Below are positions 1 to 7,806 of a stretch of 64,000 nucleotides of DNA, in pieces. Source of the DNA: Betaproteobacteria bacterium (GTDB lineage: Bacteria; Pseudomonadota; Gammaproteobacteria; Burkholderiales; SG8-41). The position numbers and the translations under genes are program-made. The DNA lies in the NCBI GenBank assembly GCA_028291945.1, contig JAQGNH010000392.1, positions 1 through 64,000 of the forward strand, in the 5' to 3' direction. The first letter of the stretch is position 1. Each line of letters starts with the position of its first letter. The notes under the pieces are model-generated. The model was not told the DNA's origin. It saw nothing but the letters and a program-made list of their open reading frames with translations, and ran no database searches.

Positions 1-1812
1 CAAACGAATGCGTCATGGCTCAATTACGGCACGGTCGCTGAACAGGCGCTACCCGTATTTCGCAACGTGGTGGAAGCAATCACGTACGCTCTCTTTCCGC
101 TGTTCGTCCTGCTCCTTCTGCTTACCAGCGGCCGCGACACAATGCTTGCTGTAAAGTCATACGTCGCGATTCTGATCTGGATTCAGCTGTGGCCACCTCT
201 TTACGCGGTGCTCAACTACATGGCGTCGATCTACGCATCCTATGATCTGGCCGCCGCCGCCGATTTGGGCAGCGGTCTCAAGACGCTTTCGTTGCAGACC
301 GCTTCGCCCATTTATTCCAGCGCGATCTCCGGCGAGGCTGTGGTCGGCTATCTAGTAATTAGCGTTCCCGTGATTGCGTGGGCTGCGCTGAAGCGCATGG
401 AGAACTTCGGGACTGCTCTGGTGGGGGGACTGTCGGGCCTGCAGGGCTCATTGACCGCTGCGACAGGTGGTGCAGCTGCCGGAAACGTCAGCATGGGTAA
501 CGTGTCGATCGACCAGATGCAACTCGCACCGAACCGCACCTCTTCGTTCATGCGAACATGGCAGGACGACATCACGGGGAACACTGTTTCTTCGAACGTC
601 CTTAATGGACGTACCGCTACCAGCCTCCTGCGCAATCAGGGCTTTGCCTCACGCGTGGTGTCGATGCGGGTTTCTGAGCAAGACGTCACCGAAGCGAGCA
701 AGCAGGCCGAAACCGCACGTAGTGAAGCTATCTCGGCCAACACCGAGCGCTCGGCAGTGATAGCAGACACGTTCGCCCGCGGGCTGGCTAAATACCGGTC
801 ATCGCGTAGCAGCAGTGGCACCTCGTCGAGCAGCTTTGAGCAACTGGGCGAGAACCTCAGTCGCTTGGATCAAATTACCAAGGGCGTATCGCACCGCACC
901 GACCTCACGCAAGCCCAAGTTGCTCAAATTGCATTCGGCGCATCCGGCTACCTCGGAGTCTCCACGCCTTTCGCCGGCGCGCGGATGAACGCAAATGCCG
1001 GAAAGTCCTATCAATCGAGCCTATCTGCAGATCAGCAAAAAGTACTTGGAGTTTTAACCAGCGATGAGCTCTCGGAATTTAAACAGTTTGGTGACCGCAT
1101 TTCTCGCGATTCAAGTCTTATAAATGCCATTGCTTCTGATTCCAGAGAGGCCAAAGAGATGTCGTCGCGATTCGCGACAGCCACATCAAGGTCCGAACGT
1201 GCGGATGCTACGTTTGCGCAGCGTACGGCTTTTTCCGAAAGGCTTTCCGCTGCGCGCGAACGTGGGGAAACGATTTCAATTGATATCGCGCAGGATCCCC
1301 ACAACGTTGAGACGTTCCTGCGTTATGCGGAGCAGTACGGGGGCAACAGCGCGTCCGCATTTGCGCTCTTCGACGCAGAACTTGCGCGCCAGGCATTGGG
1401 TCCAAATCGGGTCCTCTCAGATGGTACTGCGTTACCCGGTTCGTTCAATGACATCCGCACCGACCACCAGAATTCCAGCACCGATCCGCGTTTGAATCCA
1501 GATATTGCTGCAATCAATCGCAAGAATGGCGAGCACGTTTCCGGCTTTAATACATCGATGCCAAACAGCGGCGGCCCGCCGCGCGTATCTGGCCTCCGCC
1601 GTGACGTTCAAGAGGGTGGGGCAGCGATTCGCTCACAGACCGGTTCCGCAAACTCCGATTTCGATATGAAAGCGGACATCATCAAAACACCCGACGGAAC
1701 GCTTGCTACTCGACGGTCATTGTTAAAGCAGACGGGCAAACAAGTGGCAGAAGACGCTGGCGCTACGATCAATGAGAGCAAAGAGGCGGTAAAAGACCTG
1801 CTCAAACGTTAG
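1..1812 (+). CDS. traG: TraG-like conjugative transfer protein, partial (5' end outside window)
   Basis: The reading frame is open from base 1, so the protein runs off the left edge; 603 residues are visible. The visible N-terminal part has long hydrophobic segments (for example FPLFVLLLLL and the VAILIWIQLWPPLYAVLNY region) typical of the inner-membrane TraG_N domain, which in F/SXT-type type IV secretion takes part in mating-pair stabilisation. After about residue 170 the chain becomes hydrophilic, rich in Ser, Ala and Gln with coiled-coil character, like the periplasmic C-terminal half of F-type TraG. A GTG at 67 is not the start because the same frame continues upstream with TraG-like sequence. 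It lies 350 bp from an integrase and marks the cargo side of an integrative conjugative element. The family call is from recognition, not alignment. Confidence 0.8.
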   Translation, partial: QTNASWLNYGTVAEQALPVFRNVVEAITYALFPLFVLLLLLTSGRDTMLAVKSYVAILIWIQLWPPLYAVLNYMASIYASYDLAAAADLGSGLKTLSLQTASPIYSSAISGEAVVGYLVISVPVIAWAALKRMENFGTALVGGLSGLQGSLTAATGGAAAGNVSMGNVSIDQMQLAPNRTSSFMRTWQDDITGNTVSSNVLNGRTATSLLRNQGFASRVVSMRVSEQDVTEASKQAETARSEAISANTERSAVIADTFARGLAKYRSSRSSSGTSSSSFEQLGENLSRLDQITKGVSHRTDLTQAQVAQIAFGASGYLGVSTPFAGARMNANAGKSYQSSLSADQQKVLGVLTSDELSEFKQFGDRISRDSSLINAIASDSREAKEMSSRFATATSRSERADATFAQRTAFSERLSAARERGETISIDIAQDPHNVETFLRYAEQYGGNSASAFALFDAELARQALGPNRVLSDGTALPGSFNDIRTDHQNSSTDPRLNPDIAAINRKNGEHVSGFNTSMPNSGGPPRVSGLRRDVQEGGAAIRSQTGSANSDFDMKADIIKTPDGTLATRRSLLKQTGKQVAEDAGATINESKEAVKDLLKR

Positions 1813-1815
1813 TGA

Positions 1816-2133
1816 TCAAAGACGCTCGCGGTCAAAATCGTGGCGTGTGCCTTGCGGACCCGGAGCCCCGGAAAAAGGTACGACCTTTCCTTTGTCGCGC
1901 CAGAAGTTCCTCACCCTATCGTCGGGAGAAGTTCCCAGCCCATACGATGCGTCTAGATCCTCCAAAGGTGGCCGTCTGCTGCCAATACGCGCAATCGTAC
2001 CGCCGATAGCCGCTCCCGCAACTGCGCCGATCGACATCATGACGATCTTCAATCCGATGCTGTCTGTCAGTGAGGCAAGCAAGCCTATGCCAGCCCCGAG
2101 CACCAGTCCAGCAGATAGAGCCACTTTTCTCAT
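1816..2133 (-). CDS. Small glycine-zipper membrane protein, hypothetical
   Basis: A 105-residue protein. The N-terminus begins MRKVALSAGLVLGAGIGLLA and is followed by a second Gly/Ala-rich hydrophobic stretch (AVAGAAIGGTIA), suggesting two membrane-spanning or glycine-zipper helices. The C-terminal half is charged (SPDDRVRNFWRDKGKVV). The ATG at 2133 is chosen because AAGAGG lies four bases upstream; a longer frame to 2361 only shadows the integrase gene. It sits tail to tail with the traG-like gene (3-bp gap) and 26 bp downstream of the integrase stop. I do not recognise the family; a small conserved protein of the integrative element is likely. Function unknown. Confidence 0.6.
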   Translation of the reverse strand: MRKVALSAGLVLGAGIGLLASLTDSIGLKIVMMSIGAVAGAAIGGTIARIGSRRPPLEDLDASYGLGTSPDDRVRNFWRDKGKVVPFSGAPGPQGTRHDFDRERL

Positions 2134-2159
2134 GACACCTCTTGATGAGCATTGCGGGT

Positions 2160-3395
2160 CTACTTCTGGCCGAGCTGTCGAGCTCCAGCACGTCGGCCGG
2201 CCTTCAGTGAATGCGCGCCGTTCTCCAGTGCCTCCAGGTAATCTGCCCACGCCTGCATCATCTTGCGACGCTCGGGAAGATACTCGGCGTAGTTGTATGC
2301 GCCACGAACCTTGTCGCGCTCGCCGTGCGCAAGCTGGCGCTCGATTGCATCCGGGTTCCACTTGCCCTGCTCGTTCAAAATGGTCGAGGCCATTGATCGG
2401 AAGCCATGGCCCGTCATCTCGTCCTTCGCGTAGCCTAGCCGGCGAAGCGCCGCATTGATCGTGTTATCGCTCATCGGCCGCTTCGTAGAGCGCACGCTGG
2501 GAAAAAGGTACTGGTCCGAACCAGTCAGCGGGTGGAGCTCGCGCAGGATGGCGACTGCCTGCTTAGAGAGCGGAACGATATGCGGTACACGCGACTTCAT
2601 GCGCTCTGCGGGAATGCGCCAGTCGCGGGCGTCAAGATCGAACTCTGGCCACTTTGCTTCGCGCAGCTCGTTTGGGCGGACAAACACCAGCGGCGCCAGC
2701 CGCAGAGCACAGCGCGTTATGAACGAGCCCTGGTAAGCAGAGATATCGCATAGCAGATCCGCAACCTTCCTCGGTTCGGTGATTGATGCATGGTGATTTG
2801 TCACAACCGGCGGCAGCGCGCCGCGAAGGTCGGCCGCCGAATCGCGCTCAGCACGTCCGGTCGCGATCGCATATCTAAAGACCTTACTGCAATCAGCGCG
2901 AGCCCTGTGCGCCGTTTCGATCACACCGCGCGCTTCGATACGGCGCAGCACCGTAAGCAGCTCAGGCGCCGTCACTTGGCCGACGGGTTTTCTGCCGAGC
3001 CAGGGAAAGACGTCGGCCTCCAGCCGGCGTAGGATCCGATTGGCATGATCTTCCGTCCACTTCCGCCGCTGTTTGACGTGCCACTCACGCGCGACACCTT
3101 CGAAACTATTTTCGTCGCTCTTTGCGGCTTTGGTTGCCTTACGGTGCGCGCTCGGGTCGATGCCGTCCGCGAGCAGCCGGCGCGCAGCGTCGCGCTTGTC
3201 TCTTGCCTTGCCAAGCGGTGTATCTGGATACGTCCCGAGTGAAAGCAGCTTCTCTCTACCCTCGAACAAATACCTGAAGCGCCACCACTTCCCGCCGTTG
3301 GACGTAACGAGCAGGAAAAGCCCGCCTTCGTCGAAGAGCTTCAGCGGTTTCGCACCGGGTTTCTTGTTGCGGATCGCGGTATCGGTCAGAGACAG
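2160..3395 (-). CDS. int: P4-type tyrosine recombinase / integrase
   Basis: Site-specific recombinase that would insert and excise the element. The N-terminal arm-binding (DUF4102-type) domain starts LTDTAIRNKKPGAKPLKLFD and includes GGKWWRFRY. The catalytic domain shows the first Arg in FVRPNELREAKW, the H-x-x-R pair in GHGFRS, the second His in LAHGE and a Tyr in GAYNYAEY. About 411 residues, normal for the family. The start is odd: between an in-frame TAA and the conserved N-terminus there is no ATG, GTG or TTG. The first usable codons are CTG at 3395 or 3389; the TTG at 3269 would remove conserved sequence. The 5' end overlaps a GGGGTAACT repeat. It is adjacent to the 3' end of tRNA-Cys, the usual site for this family. 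Confidence 0.88.
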   Translation of the reverse strand: MSLTDTAIRNKKPGAKPLKLFDEGGLFLLVTSNGGKWWRFRYLFEGREKLLSLGTYPDTPLGKARDKRDAARRLLADGIDPSAHRKATKAAKSDENSFEGVAREWHVKQRRKWTEDHANRILRRLEADVFPWLGRKPVGQVTAPELLTVLRRIEARGVIETAHRARADCSKVFRYAIATGRAERDSAADLRGALPPVVTNHHASITEPRKVADLLCDISAYQGSFITRCALRLAPLVFVRPNELREAKWPEFDLDARDWRIPAERMKSRVPHIVPLSKQAVAILRELHPLTGSDQYLFPSVRSTKRPMSDNTINAALRRLGYAKDEMTGHGFRSMASTILNEQGKWNPDAIERQLAHGERDKVRGAYNYAEYLPERRKMMQAWADYLEALENGAHSLKAGRRAGARQLGQK

Positions 3396-3441
3396 GGGTA
3401 ACTCTCCACACGAGAAGTCAGTTACCCCGGAAAGTTACCCC
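3395..3441. repeat. Three GGGGTAACT repeats at the integrase 5' end (putative arm sites/operator)
   Basis: GGGGTAACT occurs at 3395-3403 on the plus strand and as AGTTACCCC at 3420-3428 and 3433-3441. The first two form a perfect 9-bp inverted repeat with a 16-bp spacer; the last two are direct repeats 13 bp apart. They lie between the integrase and its tRNA, overlap the integrase start, and fit integrase arm-binding sites or an autoregulatory operator. The function is inferred from position. Confidence 0.55.
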
Positions 3442-3556
3442 TCCAGCGTTCGGGCTGTCAATGAGCTCAATGCGGCGTTGTGGGCCGGCTTTCAGAGGGA
3501 AAACCGGAAACTTTTGTGGTAAGTGGGCCGCCTTGAAACGACCTGAAACGGTATCT

Positions 3557-3630
3557 TGGAGGCGGGGGTCGGAATCGAACCGGCGTCCACGGCTTTGCAG
3601 GCCGCTGCATAACCACTCTGCCACCCCGCC
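3557..3630 (-). tRNA. tRNA-Cys (GCA), probable attachment site of the integrated element
   Basis: 74 nt on the minus strand with a 7-bp acceptor stem (GGCGGGG with CCCCGCC), T discriminator and encoded CCA at 3557-3559. The anticodon loop CTGCAAA gives anticodon GCA. The T arm reads GCCGGTTCGATTCCGAC-like. Its 3' end faces the integrase, so the attachment core is expected within the 3' half, with a second copy at the far end of the element, outside the window. Confidence 0.95.
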
Positions 3631-3643
3631 GTGAACGTAAAAG

Positions 3644-3684
3644 AAACGGCTGGCTCAGTTCTCAAGAACTCGCACCAGCCGTTT
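3644..3684 (-). terminator. Long hairpin between tRNA-Gly and tRNA-Cys
   Basis: On the minus strand AAACGGCTGG pairs with CCAGCCGTTT, and inside it AGTTCT-TG-AGAACT forms a second perfect stem. The 3' side runs into TTTCTTTT. This could be an intrinsic terminator after tRNA-Gly or a processing stem in a two-tRNA transcript; sequence alone does not decide. Confidence 0.5.
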
Positions 3685-3693
3685 TCGTGGATT

Positions 3694-3769
3694 TGGAGCG
3701 GGAAAGGAGTCTCGAACTCCCGACCTCAACCTTGGCAAGGTTGCGCTCTACCAACTGAGCTATTCCCGC
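3694..3769 (-). tRNA. tRNA-Gly (GCC)
   Basis: 76 nt on the minus strand with acceptor stem GCGGGAA/TTCCCGC, D arm AGCTCAGTTGGTAGAGC, anticodon stem and loop CCTTGCCAAGG with anticodon GCC, T arm GGGAGTTCGAGACTCCT-like, and encoded CCA at 3694-3696. It is upstream of tRNA-Cys on the same strand and 45 bp downstream of the pgsA stop, so the two tRNAs may be read with pgsA or from a local promoter. Confidence 0.95.
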
Positions 3770-3813
3770 GTTCAGGCCCGTAAATTATACGCTAAGCCTC
3801 GGTTTTCCGGCAA

Positions 3814-4380
3814 CTATCGACGCCAGGCAAGCGGCATCGAAAGCTTGAGATACCATCCCATGGAAATGAGCGTAAGCACAGCAGCACTGTAGATGAGCCA
3901 TGTACCCCATCGCTGTGGATCGAAAGCGTCGAGCGAGTCGTGGTACAACAGCAGCGGAATCGCAATCATCTGCGACACCGTCTTTATTTTGCCGATCAGC
4001 GACACGGCAACGCTCCTCGCCTGCCCGATTTGCGCCATCCACTCCCGCAGTGCTGAGATGGTGATCTCGCGGCCGATGATGATGAGGGCGATGATTGCGT
4101 CGACCCTACCGAGTTGTACGAGAATGATCAGCGCGGCAGCCACCATGAGCTTGTCAGCAACGGGGTCGAGGAATGCGCCAAACGCAGAAGTCTGATTCAG
4201 CCGGCGCGCGAGCCAACCGTCGAGCCAGTCAGTGATTGCTGCTGCCGTAAAGATGACGGTGGCTACCAGGTTCTGGTTTGGCTCCGATACCCAGCTTTTC
4301 TCGAAATAGAAAATCCCGACGAAGAGGGGTATGAGAACGATGCGCAACCATGTCAGAAGATTTGGCAGGTTGAGGGGCAT
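3814..4380 (-). CDS. pgsA: CDP-diacylglycerol--glycerol-3-phosphate 3-phosphatidyltransferase
   Basis: Makes phosphatidylglycerol phosphate from CDP-diacylglycerol and sn-glycerol 3-phosphate, the committed step to phosphatidylglycerol and cardiolipin, in the inner membrane. 188 residues, standard length. The CDP-alcohol phosphatidyltransferase signature D-G-x2-A-R...G-x3-D-x3-D is seen as DWLDGWLARR followed by GAFLDPVADK around residues 55-85. Several hydrophobic helices surround it (LPNLLTWLRIVLIPLFVGIF at the N-terminus). Its ATG overlaps the uvrC stop by one base (TGATG), so translation is probably coupled. The uvrC-pgsA-tRNA order is common in proteobacteria. Confidence 0.96.
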   Translation of the reverse strand: MPLNLPNLLTWLRIVLIPLFVGIFYFEKSWVSEPNQNLVATVIFTAAAITDWLDGWLARRLNQTSAFGAFLDPVADKLMVAAALIILVQLGRVDAIIALIIIGREITISALREWMAQIGQARSVAVSLIGKIKTVSQMIAIPLLLYHDSLDAFDPQRWGTWLIYSAAVLTLISMGWYLKLSMPLAWRR

Positions 4381-6182
4381 CAGTGGAGTTCCTGATAAAT
4401 TTTCTCGGCGAGCGAGCGGCTGATTCCGTCCACTTGCGCCATATCGTCAACGCTCGCAGCTAGCAGGCCGCGTAGGCCCCCGAAGCGTGACAGCAGTCGC
4501 TGCCTGCGCTTCGATCCGATACCTGCAATCGCTTCGAGCGGAGAAGTCGTCCGCGACTTTGCGCGCCGCGCCCTATGGCCCGTGATCGCGAAGCGATGAG
4601 CTTCGTCGCGAATCTGTTGCACGAGATGCAAGCCCGCGTGATCGGGGCCCAGAATGAGCGGCTCCGCATGCCCCGGTATGAAGAGTTGCTCGAGACCTGG
4701 TTTTCGCTCCACGCCTTTTGCGACACCGGCAAGGGGCACGTGCATTAGACCCAGTTCCGCGAAAACTTCGATTGCGACGCCAAGCTGCCCTTTGCCGCCA
4801 TCGATCAACACGAGGTCCGGCAGCTTCCCTTCGGTAGCGACGATCTTCCCATATCGCCTCGATAGCACTTCGCGCATCGCGCCATAATCATCGCCCGGCT
4901 CGACACTGCGAATGTTGAACCGCCGGTACTCGCTTTTCTGCATTGCGCCTTTGTCGTAGACCACGCACGAAGCAACAGTCGCCTCACCCATGGTGTGACT
5001 GATGTCGAAGCATTCAATTCGCTGCATCGCGTCGCCGAGCTCCAGGGCCTGTTGAAGCGCAGCAAGCCGCATTTCCTGCGTTGACTGCGAGCTCACCGCC
5101 TGTTCAGCCCCCAGGCGGGCATTCTTCCAGGCCATTTCGAGCCAGGCCCGCCTCGCCCCCGTGGGGTTGATATTTATTTGAATTTTGCGTCCCGCCTGCA
5201 GGGCAAGCGCCTCCTCGAGCGGGGCAGCATGGAAACGGGCACCCACCACGATTTGCCGCGGCACGCCGTGTCGCAGGTAATGCTGAGCCACAAACGCTTC
5301 GAGCACTTCGTCTTCACTCCATTCTTCAGCGTTACGCGGAAAGAAGTTCTTGTCCCCGAGATGATGCCCGCCGCGAATCATCACGAGGTTGACACACGTT
5401 ACGCCGGAAACCCGCGCACATGCAATGACGTCCGCATCGCGGCCGGACTCATCGCTGACGAACTGCTTCTCGCGGACTCTGCGCAGCGCGGTGATCTGAT
5501 CGCGCAGCACTGCGGCTTCCTCGTAATCCATAAGCCCTGCCGCAGTTTCCATGCGGCTTTCCAGGCGCTGGACGACTTCGTCCTCTTTGCCGGACAGAAA
5601 GAGCTCCGCGCTATGTACATCTTCCGCATACGCTTCCGGGCTCACGAGCGCTACACAGGGCGCCGTACAGCGTTTGATCTGGTGCAACAGGCATGGGCGC
5701 GAACGATTGCTGAAAACCGTATCTTCGCAAGTTCGTATGCGGAACACTTTCTGCATGAGCTGTATGCTTTCGCGCACAGCCCCCGCGCCCGGAAACGGCC
5801 CGAAATACCGGTTCTGCGCATCCAGCGGGCCGCGATGAAAGCCAAGGCGCGGATAAGTGTGCCCGCTCACGACGAGGTAGGGGTAGGACTTGTCATCCCT
5901 GAAGAGAATGTTATAGCGAGGACTCAGCGCCTTGATCAGGTTGTTTTCCAGAAGCAGCGCTTCGCCTTCCGAACGCGTCACTGTGGTTTCGACGTTCGTC
6001 ACGTGGGACACCATGATCTGGGTCCGAGGCGACTGGCCTGCTGTTTTCTGGAAATACGACGCGACGCGCTTGCGCAGATCGAGCGCCTTGCCGACGTACA
6101 GCACCTCGCCTGCCGCGTTCAGCATTCGGTAAACGCCAGGCAGGTGCGGCAAGCCTGCGATGATTTCGGCGGGGTCGGACAT
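4380..6182 (-). CDS. uvrC: UvrABC excinuclease subunit C
   Basis: Makes the dual incisions in nucleotide excision repair together with UvrB. About 600 residues from the ATG at 6182. Visible parts: N-terminal GIY-YIG nuclease (LPGVYRM and LYVGKALDLRKRV); UVR motif near residues 200-240 (MDYEEAAVLRDQI); RNase H-like second nuclease (LVLIDGGKGQLG); C-terminal helix-hairpin-helix pair (IAGIGSKRRQRLLSRFGG). The frame extends to an ATG at 6215, adding MENGVAAYPPA; I prefer 6182 because family members begin right before the PGVYR region, but neither start has a good ribosome binding site. It follows the uracil-DNA glycosylase gene, making a small repair group, and is translationally linked to pgsA. 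Confidence 0.96.
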   Translation of the reverse strand: MSDPAEIIAGLPHLPGVYRMLNAAGEVLYVGKALDLRKRVASYFQKTAGQSPRTQIMVSHVTNVETTVTRSEGEALLLENNLIKALSPRYNILFRDDKSYPYLVVSGHTYPRLGFHRGPLDAQNRYFGPFPGAGAVRESIQLMQKVFRIRTCEDTVFSNRSRPCLLHQIKRCTAPCVALVSPEAYAEDVHSAELFLSGKEDEVVQRLESRMETAAGLMDYEEAAVLRDQITALRRVREKQFVSDESGRDADVIACARVSGVTCVNLVMIRGGHHLGDKNFFPRNAEEWSEDEVLEAFVAQHYLRHGVPRQIVVGARFHAAPLEEALALQAGRKIQININPTGARRAWLEMAWKNARLGAEQAVSSQSTQEMRLAALQQALELGDAMQRIECFDISHTMGEATVASCVVYDKGAMQKSEYRRFNIRSVEPGDDYGAMREVLSRRYGKIVATEGKLPDLVLIDGGKGQLGVAIEVFAELGLMHVPLAGVAKGVERKPGLEQLFIPGHAEPLILGPDHAGLHLVQQIRDEAHRFAITGHRARRAKSRTTSPLEAIAGIGSKRRQRLLSRFGGLRGLLAASVDDMAQVDGISRSLAEKIYQELH

Positions 6183-6235
6183 TGCGGGAGGGTACGCTGC
6201 TACGCCATTCTCCAATGAGAAAAGCGTCCTTAGCG

Positions 6236-6892
6236 CTAGTTCAAATACCTGCCGACCGCCTCAAAGACGTCGCGGAACATCTGATCGGTCAAGCGCCGGG
6301 TCTGCGTATTATAGCGGCTGCAATGGTAGCTATCGAAAAGGGCCCGCCCGTCCGGGAGGGTATGACGCGCGCCGTGCGAGAACACGTAGTCAGACCGGCG
6401 CAAGCTGAAAGCCATGAGCACGGCCTGGTGGGCAATAGCCCCCAGCGCCAGTATGGCGGCGCATTTCGGCAGCAACTCGAGCTCCCGCTTAAGGTGCGTA
6501 TTGCAGCGGCGCACCTCGTCCGGCTGTGGTTTATTTTCGGGAGGCAAACATTTAACCGCGTTCGTGATGCGACAGGCGCTGAGCTCGAGCCCGTCATCGA
6601 GCGCGACAGCCTTGGGCTGATTCGAATACCCATACCGATGCAGCGTCTCGTATAGCAGGATGCCCGCGTAATCCCCGGTAAACGGACGTCCAGTGCGATT
6701 TGCCCCGTGCATGCCGGGCGCCAGGCCCACGATCAGCAGGCGGGGCTCGTCGACCCCGAAAGCCGGCACCGGCCTCGCGTGGTAATCGGCATATTCGGCG
6801 CGCACCTGAGCCAGGTGCTGCGCGAGTCTGGGACACGCCCGGCAATCAGTGGAAAAGGGTGCTTCAGCCGCCGCCTCCAAGCTGTGCGTCAT
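6236..6892 (-). CDS. Type-5 uracil-DNA glycosylase (UDGb family)
   Basis: Removes uracil, and in characterised family-5 enzymes also hypoxanthine-type damage, from DNA. 218 residues. Motif A GLAPGMHGANRTGRPFTGD is the family-5 form, without the catalytic Asp of family 1. The NAVKCLPPENKP segment and HCSRYNTQTRRLT (motif C) also match family 5. Cysteines in CRACP and CRITNAVKC could hold the [4Fe-4S] cluster typical of families 4 and 5. Motif C has HCS where HPS is common. The ATG at 6892 overlaps the stop of the CDF transporter gene as ATGA, which fixes the start and implies coupling; a longer frame to 7282 only shadows that gene. uvrC follows. Confidence 0.88.
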   Translation of the reverse strand: MTHSLEAAAEAPFSTDCRACPRLAQHLAQVRAEYADYHARPVPAFGVDEPRLLIVGLAPGMHGANRTGRPFTGDYAGILLYETLHRYGYSNQPKAVALDDGLELSACRITNAVKCLPPENKPQPDEVRRCNTHLKRELELLPKCAAILALGAIAHQAVLMAFSLRRSDYVFSHGARHTLPDGRALFDSYHCSRYNTQTRRLTDQMFRDVFEAVGRYLN

Positions 6893-7806
6893 GACGGCTT
6901 CTGTCCGCGCGGCCACATCGTGACTACGGCCTGCGCCGGCCGCTTGAGTGAAAGTTCGGGCTGCAACGTGACATGATCGACCGCAAAGCGCTGCCGCAGC
7001 ATGTCCTGCGACGCTCGCAGTATCGTGGGCCATTCCTCCAAGCGCCCGATTTCGACATGCGCCGAGAGCGCCGCGCGCGAGCTTCCGATGCTCCAGACGT
7101 GCAGATCGTGGACCGCAGAGACTCCGGCCACTCCGGCTAATGCTGAGCCGATTTCGGCCAGATCCACTGCGGCAGGCACCCCTTCCATGAGCACATGCAG
7201 CGTGTCTCTGAGGAGTTGCAAGGTCGTGAACAGTATCAGAGCCGCGATAACCAGCGAAAGAATCGGGTCGATGAGGAGCCAACCGGTGAAATAAATGACT
7301 GCACCTGCGATGACGGCCGCCACGGAACTGACAAGATCACCGAGCACGTGGATGAGCGCCGCTCGTACATTCAGGTCGTGATGCTGCCCCCGGCTGAGAA
7401 CGTAAGCCACCGCGCCGTTCACCACCAGTCCTATGGTGGCGATGAACATGACCGCACCGGCCATGACAGGCCGAGGATCGAGCAGCCGCTGCACGGCTTC
7501 TACCACCAGCACGACGATGATCGCGAGCATGATGAGCCCGTTCAACGTTGCACCGATCACTTCCGCCCGCGCAAGGCCGTAAGAGTGCTTGAGGCCCGGC
7601 GGCCGGCGGGCAAGCCACGCAGCACCCGCGGCTAGCGCGAGCGCCACGGCATCGGAAAACATGTGCCCTGCATCGCTCACCAGCGCAAGAGAGCTCGACC
7701 AGAACCCGCCCACGAGCTCTACGACCGCATAGCCGAGGGTGATCGTCAGCGCAGCCACGAAGGCGGGCCGACCGGGTCCGTGCGTATGTCCGTGGTGGGT
7801 GCTCAT
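6889..7806 (-). CDS. Cation diffusion facilitator (Zn/Co/Cd exporter, CzcD-like)
   Basis: Inner-membrane metal/proton antiporter exporting divalent cations. 305 residues. A His-rich start ([10 protein letters not shown]) is followed by six hydrophobic helices. The metal site residues are in [18 protein letters not shown] (helix II) and HVLGDLVSS (helix V), giving the D/H-x3-D pairs of Zn-type CDF proteins. The C-terminal cytoplasmic ferredoxin-like domain includes [12 protein letters not shown]. It overlaps nagZ upstream (ATGA) and the glycosylase gene downstream (ATGA), so it lies inside a tightly packed run. Substrate cannot be fixed from sequence; Zn is most likely. Confidence 0.92.
   Translation of the reverse strand: MSTHHGHTHGPGRPAFVAALTITLGYAVVELVGGFWSSSLALVSDAGHMFSDAVALALAAGAAWLARRPPGLKHSYGLARAEVIGATLNGLIMLAIIVVLVVEAVQRLLDPRPVMAGAVMFIATIGLVVNGAVAYVLSRGQHHDLNVRAALIHVLGDLVSSVAAVIAGAVIYFTGWLLIDPILSLVIAALILFTTLQLLRDTLHVLMEGVPAAVDLAEIGSALAGVAGVSAVHDLHVWSIGSSRAALSAHVEIGRLEEWPTILRASQDMLRQRFAVDHVTLQPELSLKRPAQAVVTMWPRGQKPS

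Noticed and set aside
67..1812. Complete traG gene starting at GTG 67
   Set aside because: The same frame is open to base 1 and continues to encode TraG-like sequence, so the gene is cut by the window edge.
2134..2361. N-terminal extension of the small glycine-zipper protein
   Set aside because: It overlaps the integrase 3' end in antisense and the ATG at 2133 has its own ribosome binding site.
5178..6218. 346-codon open frame on the plus strand
   Set aside because: Antisense shadow of uvrC, with no family sequence; high-GC codon bias produces such frames.
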